DNA from: Campylobacteraceae bacterium
Lineage (GTDB): Bacteria > Campylobacterota > Campylobacteria > Campylobacterales > Sulfurospirillaceae
Assembly (NCBI GenBank): GCA_027013265.1
Contig: JALUXQ010000035.1
Span: forward strand, 1 to 20,248
Direction of reading: 5' to 3'
Length of the DNA: 20,248 nucleotides
Each line of letters opens with the position of its first letter. Position 1 is the stretch's first letter. The notes beneath the pieces are model-generated. The model had not been told where the DNA came from and ran no database searches. It saw only the letters and a program-made list of their open reading frames with translations. Positions 15,401 through 20,248 of the stretch are shown here, piece after piece. The position numbers were made by a program, and so were the translations under genes.

Positions 15401-16060
15401 CTTATGGATAAAGGAAGAGCATATTCAGCATTTACTTACAATGTAGAGAAAATGATTCCTTGGAGAACGCTTACCGGAAGACAACATACTTATCTAGATC
15501 ATGAGCTGTATTTAGCATTTGGAGAACAGTTGCCAACCTATAAACCATCACCAAAACCAGAAGTTTTCGGTGACCTGAAAGAGACTCTTAAAAATAATAA
15601 GGGTGCAAAAGTGCTTAATTGTTTAACTCCACATGGTAAATGGCACATACACTCAACCTATATGGATAACCCTAGAATGTTAACGCTTTCGAGAGGTAAA
15701 GAACCTTGTTGGATAAGTGAAGCAGATGCAAAAGAGATGAATATACAGGACAATGATTGGGTCGAAGTTATTAATGATAATGGTATTTATGCAACAAGAG
15801 CTGTTGTCAGTTCAAGGATTCCAAAGGGCGTGACTATCGTTTATCATACGGTTGAGAGAACACTTGGAGCCCCAATTTCACAAGAGAGACAAGGTAAAAG
15901 AACGGGTGGAAATAACTCTATAACACGAGTACGCTTAAAACCAAACTTGCTTGCAGGTGGATATGGTCAATTTTCTTACCATATGAACTACTGGGGACCA
16001 GTTGCTGTAAACAGAGACGCACATGTAATCATCAAAAAAATGACTAATGTTGTTGTTTAG
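12437..16060 (+). CDS. narG: respiratory nitrate reductase, molybdenum subunit
   Basis: A 1207-residue catalytic subunit, close to E. coli NarG (1247) and similar along its length. The FS0 [4Fe-4S] site is seen as H33, C37, C41 and C76 in RSTHGVNCTGSCSW and EPRGCQRG, with the His-first pattern special to NarG. SFYDWYCDLPP (200-210) holds the aspartate that binds Mo in the family (probably D207). Other conserved blocks are GFSPIPAMSM, WGEQTDV, GAGVNQWYHQN, NHYVGQEKL, YSDIVLPSASWYEK and LTPHGKWHIHSTY. There is no Tat signal, so nitrate is reduced in the cytoplasm, unlike the outward-facing forms. GGAAGGAG precedes the ATG, which overlaps the cytochrome stop. With NarH and NarI it forms quinol:nitrate oxidoreductase. 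Confidence 0.97.
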   Translation: MSWIKDIVDPKTRKWEEFYRNRFQHDRIVRSTHGVNCTGSCSWQVHVKDGIVVWETQQLDYPLLESGLPPYEPRGCQRGISFSWYLYSPVRIKYPLIRGALLDAYREEKRKANGDSMQAWASLQANKDLRKRYQEARGHGGFRRASWDEAHEIMAAANIYTAKKYGPDRVVGFSPIPAMSMLSFAAGSRFLQLFGGVNLSFYDWYCDLPPSFPEIWGEQTDVCESADWYNAKMIVDMGANLNMTRTPDSHFFAESRHNGTKTIVCAPDFSQVSKFADQWVPLHAGSDGAFWQAITHVLLKEFYIDKQVPYFIDYLKKYSDTPFLVKIEKDGDSYKGGKLLRANELADHQDIENGDWKFVQIDEKTDSFVVPKGSVGHRWDKKETGKWNTKLENSIDNKKYNPKLSVLDEKDDVLLASFDDFGLDKKSLRGVPVKYITTANGEKVAVCTIFDLLLAQYGVNRGLEGAYPKDYNDKSAAYTPAWQEIFTGVDSKTIISIAREWGHTGEVTQGKCMVIVGAGVNQWYHQNLMYRAASMALIFVGAIGRNGGGMNHYVGQEKLAPVDSWGTISTGKDWGGGTRMQQAPLWHYINTDQYRYDGLSSRYNAVPNNKFTQNHMADDIFKSVRMGWMPHYPQFKTNSLELSKQAIREGATDNKDIEKYVLESLKSKKLEYSVADPDAQENFPRVWYIWRGNAIGGSMKGQEYCLKHYLGAEDSTIAQDQDKTKEVVWHEKAPIGKMDLVVDLNFRMDSSALYSDIVLPSASWYEKADINSTDMHSFIHPLSPAVSPCWESKTDWDIFGDIAKNTSELAKTHLPGVQKDVYTTALMHDTADEISQTSIKDWYNGECEAIPGKTMHKISVVERDYTKIYDKFITLGESVRNGGTGAHGNHIDVKEEYDVMLESNHFAKEIVDGKTYPSLKKDISAINAVLHLSSLTNGKLAVQAYKNAEKKTGVKLRDIASGQEDIHYQYKNLQESPKRYNMSPVWSGLMDKGRAYSAFTYNVEKMIPWRTLTGRQHTYLDHELYLAFGEQLPTYKPSPKPEVFGDLKETLKNNKGAKVLNCLTPHGKWHIHSTYMDNPRMLTLSRGKEPCWISEADAKEMNIQDNDWVEVINDNGIYATRAVVSSRIPKGVTIVYHTVERTLGAPISQERQGKRTGGNNSITRVRLKPNLLAGGYGQFSYHMNYWGPVAVNRDAHVIIKKMTNVVV

Positions 16061-16090
16061 TACAATTAAATATATAAAAAAGGAATTAAA

Positions 16091-17638
16091 ATGGATGTAA
16101 GATCACAAATGTCAATGGTTTTTCACCTCGATAAATGTATTGGATGTCATACTTGTACTGTTGCATGTAAAAATATATGGACAGATAGAAAAGGTGCTGA
16201 GTATATGTGGTGGAATAATGTTGAGACAAAGCCTGGAACCGGTTATCCTACCAAGTGGGAAGACCAAGATATATATAAAGGTGGTTGGGAGAAAAATGGC
16301 TCAAGCATAGAGTTAAAAGGTGCTGGTAAAAGAAAAGGGTTGTTAAATATTTTCCATAATCCAAATTTACCAACCATAGATGATTATTATGAACCTTTCA
16401 CATATAAATATTTGGATCTGATTGAATCTCCACAACAAGATGTCCAGCCAGTAGCAAGACCAGTATCGTTGATAACTGGTAAACCAATAGATATCAAAAT
16501 GGGGCCAAACTGGGATGATGACTTGAGTGGAACACCAGATTTTGCTAGAAATGATCCTAATATGAAAGTTCTTTCACCTGCAGAACAAGAAGCAATGTTT
16601 CAGTTAGAGAAGATGGCAATGTACTATCTTCCAAGAATTTGCAACCATTGTCTAAATCCTGCTTGTGTGGCATCTTGCCCTTCAGGAGCTATATATAAAA
16701 GAGGCGAAGATGGTGTTGTATTGATTGACCAAAGTATATGTAGAGCATGGAGGATGTGTGTAACAGCATGTCCTTATAAAAAAACTTACTACAACTGGAG
16801 CACAGGAAAGTCTGAAAAATGTCTTCTGTGTTTTCCTAGAATAGAAGTTGGAGAGGCTCCAGCTTGTATGCACTCTTGTGTTGGTAGAATAAGATATTTA
16901 GGAGTAATGCTCTATGATGCAGATAAGATAGAAGAGGTTGCATCATCCAACGATAAGGATCTTATAGATAATCAAATGGATATTTATCTAGATCCATTTG
17001 ATCCGAAAGTAATTGCGGCAGCAAAAGAGAATGGTGTAGCAGATTCTACAATAAAAGCAGCGCAAGAGTCTCCAATATATAAATTTGTTAAAGAGTGGAA
17101 AATCGCATTACCTTTGCATGCTGAATTTAGAACACTTCCAAATTTATTTTATGTTCCACCAATGCTCCCTATTATGGCATCAGTTAGTGAACAAGCATCT
17201 AGCGATGGTAGTAGTTTGAACTCTATTGCAAAGCATTGGGATGATAAATGGCTATATGATACTAGCCTAGATGATATCTTTGGCACGATTGAAAATATGC
17301 GTTTGCCTTTAAAATATATGGCAAACATATTTAGTGCTGGTGATGAAGATATGATAGCAGGTAAACTTAAGAAGCTTATGGCTATAAGAATTTATAGGAG
17401 ACATATCACAGTTGGCGATATAAGTGAAGAAAAATCCAATAGAGCATTAAATGCTGTAAATCTGACAGCTGATGAAGCAGAAGCTATATATAGATTAACT
17501 TCATTGGCAAAATTTGAAGAGAGATTTGTGATACCAGCAGCTCACAGGGAGCAGTCAATAGAGATGATAGAATCAACCGCTGATGTTAAAGGTAGTACAG
17601 GTTTTGGATTTTTGGAAAAACCAACTAGGGGATTATAA
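16091..17638 (+). CDS. narH: respiratory nitrate reductase, iron-sulfur subunit
   Basis: A 515-residue subunit (E. coli: 512). Cysteine groups are C16/19/22/26, C184/187/192/196, C217/W220/C223/C227 and C244/247/259/263. Tryptophan W220 in the third group replaces a cysteine and gives the [3Fe-4S] cluster typical of NarH; the other groups give three [4Fe-4S] clusters. The numbering of the later groups is the same as in E. coli. It carries electrons from the hemes b of NarI to NarG in the cytoplasm. The gene starts 30 bases after narG, has AAAGGA upstream, and shares one base with narJ (TAATG). Confidence 0.97.
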   Translation: MDVRSQMSMVFHLDKCIGCHTCTVACKNIWTDRKGAEYMWWNNVETKPGTGYPTKWEDQDIYKGGWEKNGSSIELKGAGKRKGLLNIFHNPNLPTIDDYYEPFTYKYLDLIESPQQDVQPVARPVSLITGKPIDIKMGPNWDDDLSGTPDFARNDPNMKVLSPAEQEAMFQLEKMAMYYLPRICNHCLNPACVASCPSGAIYKRGEDGVVLIDQSICRAWRMCVTACPYKKTYYNWSTGKSEKCLLCFPRIEVGEAPACMHSCVGRIRYLGVMLYDADKIEEVASSNDKDLIDNQMDIYLDPFDPKVIAAAKENGVADSTIKAAQESPIYKFVKEWKIALPLHAEFRTLPNLFYVPPMLPIMASVSEQASSDGSSLNSIAKHWDDKWLYDTSLDDIFGTIENMRLPLKYMANIFSAGDEDMIAGKLKKLMAIRIYRRHITVGDISEEKSNRALNAVNLTADEAEAIYRLTSLAKFEERFVIPAAHREQSIEMIESTADVKGSTGFGFLEKPTRGL

Positions 17639-18342
17639 TGGATCTAAAACACTATGAATCAATCTCAAAAATTTTCGACTATCCAGAAGAAAATTATTAT
17701 GAAGTTGTTTCAAAAGCTATTGCTGATATTGGTATGAGATATCCAGAAGCTTCATTGGCATTGGAGAATTTCTTAGAAATTCTCCCTATGAATATAAGTG
17801 ATTTGCAGGAATTATACTCAAAATCATTTGAGGTTCAAGCAGTTACATCATTAGATGTTGGATATGTTTTGTATGGTGATGATTATCAAAGAGGAGTTGT
17901 GCTGGTTAATCTTAGCAAAGAGCACATCAAAGCAGAAAATGATTGCGGAAAAGAGTTGGCTGATCATCTTCCAAATTTGTTAAGATTGCTTCCTAAGATA
18001 GACAATGCCGAAGTAAGAGATGAAATGGTTACTATGCTGATAGCAACTGCTGTTGAGAAAATGATGGACGAATTTAGTTCTTCTGCGTTAAAAGCAAAAG
18101 ATAAGTTGTATCAAAAACAATATAAGACATTGATTGTTCCAAAATTTCCAGTAACAATATTTTTACATCCTCTTGCTGCATTGTATAAGATTTTGGACAG
18201 TGATTTTGATTTGATAAAAGATAATAAGCCATTTGGTGATGAGAGTTTTATTGGTCATTTAAAAGGTGAACTAGAGATCCAAGAGGGAAAGCAAAGTTCA
18301 AATAGCTGTGGTGTTGGCGGTTGCGGCACTGGTAGTTGCTAG
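17638..18342 (+). CDS. narJ: nitrate reductase assembly chaperone with a cysteine tail
   Basis: A 234-residue soluble helical protein (E. coli NarJ: 236) in the usual place between narH and narI. The N-terminal half has the family pattern (SKIFDYPEENYYEVVSKA, then FLEILP and ELYSKSFEVQAVTSLDVGYVLYGDD with the conserved Y-x-x-x-F-(D/E) region). It binds apo-NarG while the molybdenum cofactor is inserted. Its C-terminus is odd: CGVGGCGTGSC, with C224, C229 and C234 evenly spaced and the last Cys as final residue. I do not recall such a tail on the E. coli protein. It may bind a metal or take part in thiol chemistry; this is speculation. It shares a base with narH and lies 24 bases before narI. 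Confidence 0.93.
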   Translation: MDLKHYESISKIFDYPEENYYEVVSKAIADIGMRYPEASLALENFLEILPMNISDLQELYSKSFEVQAVTSLDVGYVLYGDDYQRGVVLVNLSKEHIKAENDCGKELADHLPNLLRLLPKIDNAEVRDEMVTMLIATAVEKMMDEFSSSALKAKDKLYQKQYKTLIVPKFPVTIFLHPLAALYKILDSDFDLIKDNKPFGDESFIGHLKGELEIQEGKQSSNSCGVGGCGTGSC

Positions 18343-18366
18343 TATATAAAAATAAAGGAGTTAAAA

Positions 18367-19077
18367 ATGAATATTTTCTTATTCGGTGCATTTCCGTATG
18401 TTGCTATAATCGTATTTTTAATAGGGACTATATGGAGATATCAAAATGGATACAAATACTCTTCATTGTCTTCGCAATTTTTAGAAACAAAAAAATTGTA
18501 TTTGTCTTCTGTTCCATTTCATATAGGTGTTTTAGTTATTTTAACAGGCCATTTTATTGGCTTCTTGTTTCCTTCCCTATTTACTTCCATAGGGGGAAAT
18601 AGCTTGGTTACTTTTGAGATAATAGCTCTAGCTTTCGGTTTTTCAGCTATAGTTGGACTTGTTTCACTCATTGCAAGAAGATTACAAAGTGATAGATTGA
18701 TGGTTGTAACAAGCAAGATGGATATTTTTATAGAGTTGTTGCTATTGGCACAATTTATTTTAGGCCTTTGGATTGCAATTGAACTCAGATGGGGATCAGC
18801 ATGGTATGGTTCTGTCATGGTTCCATATTTATGGTCAATTATGACACTGCATCCAGATATTTCATCCGTTTCTGTTATGCCTGCTATTTTGCAATTACAT
18901 GTATTTGGTGGTTTTTTGATTATTTTTATGGTGCCTTTCTCAAGATTTGTTCACTTCCTTGTTGCACCATTTCACTATATACCAAGATCCTATCAGATTG
19001 TTAGGTGGTATTGGGATAAAAAAAGTATTAGAAATACAAATACACCGTGGACTGTAACGCCACCTGAAAATAACTAA
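18367..19077 (+). CDS. narI: respiratory nitrate reductase, cytochrome b subunit
   Basis: A 236-residue membrane protein with five helices that oxidises quinol and anchors NarGH. The four heme b ligands are clear: H52 (VPFH) and H62 (TGHF), 10 apart, and H178 (LQLH) and H196 (RFVH), 18 apart, the same spacing as H56/H66 and H187/H205 in E. coli. Other conserved parts are PYVAIIVFLIGTIWRYQNGY, FLGLW-like helices, and the PFSRFVHFLVAP...YIPRSYQIVR end. AAAGGAG precedes the ATG. The C-terminus runs about 20 residues past the E. coli end. Confidence 0.96.
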   Translation: MNIFLFGAFPYVAIIVFLIGTIWRYQNGYKYSSLSSQFLETKKLYLSSVPFHIGVLVILTGHFIGFLFPSLFTSIGGNSLVTFEIIALAFGFSAIVGLVSLIARRLQSDRLMVVTSKMDIFIELLLLAQFILGLWIAIELRWGSAWYGSVMVPYLWSIMTLHPDISSVSVMPAILQLHVFGGFLIIFMVPFSRFVHFLVAPFHYIPRSYQIVRWYWDKKSIRNTNTPWTVTPPENN

Positions 19078-19090
19078 AAAGGATAACACA

Positions 19091-20248
19091 ATGATAGAGC
19101 AAGCAACTAGCAAATCACATAGAATGCTATTTTTTAACACCTTGGCATTCACTATTGCATTTGCGGCATGGATGCTAAATGGTGTTTTGGTTACATTTTT
19201 AGTAAGTAATCAAGTCTTTGATTGGAGTACTGTGCAGATGGGATGGCTTATAGGTATCCCTGTTTTAACTGGTGCGCTTGTAAGATTTCCAGTTGGAATT
19301 CTTACAGATAAGTTTGGCGGTAAGTATGTATATGGTTTTTTGCTTATACTCTCAGCAATTCCTATGTATTTGCTCTCTACTGTAAATACATTTATGCAGT
19401 ATGCCATATATAGTTTAGGTTTTGGTATAACTGGGGCAAGTTTTGCTGTAGGGATTGCATTTACATCAGTATGGTATCCTAAGAAAAATCAAGGTACTGC
19501 ACTTGGTATCTTTGGAGCAGGAAATGCTGGAGCAGCAGGAACAGCGCTATTGGCTCCAACTATATTGAAGCATTTGACAAATAATGGAGCCAACCTAGAT
19601 GGATGGAGAACATTGCCTATCTATTATGCGATTATGCTATTGGCTATGGGTATTATTTTCTTAATCGGAACTGAAAACAGACTGACAGCTTCAGCCAACA
19701 AAACACTTGTCAAAATGATGGAGCCATTGAAAGATCTGCAAGTATGGAAGTTTGGACTATGGTATTTCTTGGTGTTTGGAGGTTTTGTTGCTTTTTCACA
19801 ATGGTTAGTGCCTTATTTTGTAAATGTTTACTATCTTCCTTTGGTAACAGCTGGTCTATTTACGGCAATTTTTAGTTTTCCATCAGGTGTAATTCGTGCT
19901 GTTGGTGGATGGCTATCTGATATATACGGGGGAAGAAAAATCATGATTTGGGTTCTTAGTATATCTGTTTTGGCAAGCGGTATGCTCATGATTCCAAAAA
20001 TGGATATATTCTCTCCTGGACTCGGTGTCATAGCAAAAATACCTGGAACAGTAACTCAGATTACAAAAAACAGTATAGTAGTAGGTAAGAATACTTATCA
20101 TTTCACACCTAAATCTCTTATAGAAGAAAAAGATATTATAAACAGTAAAGATATGTATGTATTTCCTAAAAAAACAGTTTGGCAGGAAGTTGTTGTAAAA
20201 GTTGGAGATAAAGTTAAAAAGAAACAACTACTTGCAAAAGGGTTTACA
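19091..20248 (+). CDS. narK: NarK-type nitrate/nitrite transporter with a periplasmic insert (3' end outside window)
   Basis: From the ATG at 19091 (AAAGGA upstream, 13 bases after narI) the frame is open for 386 codons to the edge. It belongs to the NNP group of the major facilitator superfamily. R65 (VRFPVGILTDKFGGK) and R269 (IRAVGGWLSDIYGGRK) match the two substrate-binding arginines of NarK, and GIFGAGNAGAAG (139-150) is the nitrate signature. Nine helices are visible up to about residue 302. The next about 80 residues (308-386) are not membrane-like; they end in VVVKVGDKVKKKQLLAKG, which resembles lipoyl/biotinyl-type barrel-sandwich folds. By topology this lies in the periplasmic loop between helices 9 and 10. 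Further helices must follow beyond the edge. It supplies nitrate to, or removes nitrite from, the cytoplasmic NarG. Confidence 0.9.
   Translation, partial: MIEQATSKSHRMLFFNTLAFTIAFAAWMLNGVLVTFLVSNQVFDWSTVQMGWLIGIPVLTGALVRFPVGILTDKFGGKYVYGFLLILSAIPMYLLSTVNTFMQYAIYSLGFGITGASFAVGIAFTSVWYPKKNQGTALGIFGAGNAGAAGTALLAPTILKHLTNNGANLDGWRTLPIYYAIMLLAMGIIFLIGTENRLTASANKTLVKMMEPLKDLQVWKFGLWYFLVFGGFVAFSQWLVPYFVNVYYLPLVTAGLFTAIFSFPSGVIRAVGGWLSDIYGGRKIMIWVLSISVLASGMLMIPKMDIFSPGLGVIAKIPGTVTQITKNSIVVGKNTYHFTPKSLIEEKDIINSKDMYVFPKKTVWQEVVVKVGDKVKKKQLLAKGFT

Noticed and set aside
1..20248. CRISPR array, tRNA, rRNA or a complete insertion sequence
   Set aside because: No regularly spaced repeats, no clover-leaf or rRNA-like stretch and no transposase frame were seen; the only repeat with mobile character is the hairpin at 986-1035.

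Overview
The window is AT-rich, gene-dense bacterial DNA with five transcription units, all concerned with anaerobic respiration or sulfur metabolism. Gene content and protein style (small TorD-type chaperone, psrCAB-like set, multiheme cytochromes, Rieske/cytochrome b, low GC) suggest a sulfur-metabolising, nitrate-respiring member of the Campylobacterota. This is an inference, because no rRNA or other phylogenetic marker is present; Aquificota or Deferribacterota are not excluded.

Layout. (1) Positions 1-3577, minus strand: an operon in the order Rieske protein, short cytochrome b, 12-heme cytochrome c, and a cytochrome c with at least 5 hemes that runs off the left edge. The genes overlap or nearly touch. 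A 50-nt REP-like hairpin lies inside the 12-heme gene without breaking its frame. (2) Positions 3767-8657, plus strand: TorD-like chaperone, NrfD/PsrC-type membrane subunit, Tat-exported molybdopterin catalytic subunit of the polysulfide/thiosulfate reductase type, four-cluster ferredoxin subunit, and a small secreted protein ending in Gly-Cys. (3) Positions 8708-11605, minus strand and convergent with unit 2 over a perfect 13-bp hairpin: MarR regulator, two half-size YeeE/YedE sulfur transporters, a second small exported protein ending in Gly-Cys, and a periplasmic two-domain rhodanese. (4) Positions 11606-11930: divergent control region with a 17-bp palindrome before marR, a degenerate second copy, and an FNR/CRP-type box about 41.5 bases before the predicted start of the nar transcript. 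(5) Positions 11931-20248, plus strand: membrane-anchored monoheme cytochrome c, narG, narH, narJ, narI and a narK-type transporter that runs off the right edge.

How they may work together. NarGHI is a quinol:nitrate oxidoreductase with its active site in the cytoplasm. The neighbouring cytochrome c may offer another electron route. The PsrABC-like complex exchanges electrons between the quinone pool and a periplasmic sulfur compound (polysulfide or thiosulfate; direction not determinable). YeeE/YedE transporters and the rhodanese move or activate sulfane sulfur. The two small proteins with a terminal cysteine, one in each convergent sulfur operon, are the best candidates for an undescribed component, possibly a sulfur carrier. 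The Rieske/cytochrome b/multiheme set looks like an alternative bc-type complex that passes quinol electrons to multiheme cytochromes rather than to cytochrome c1.
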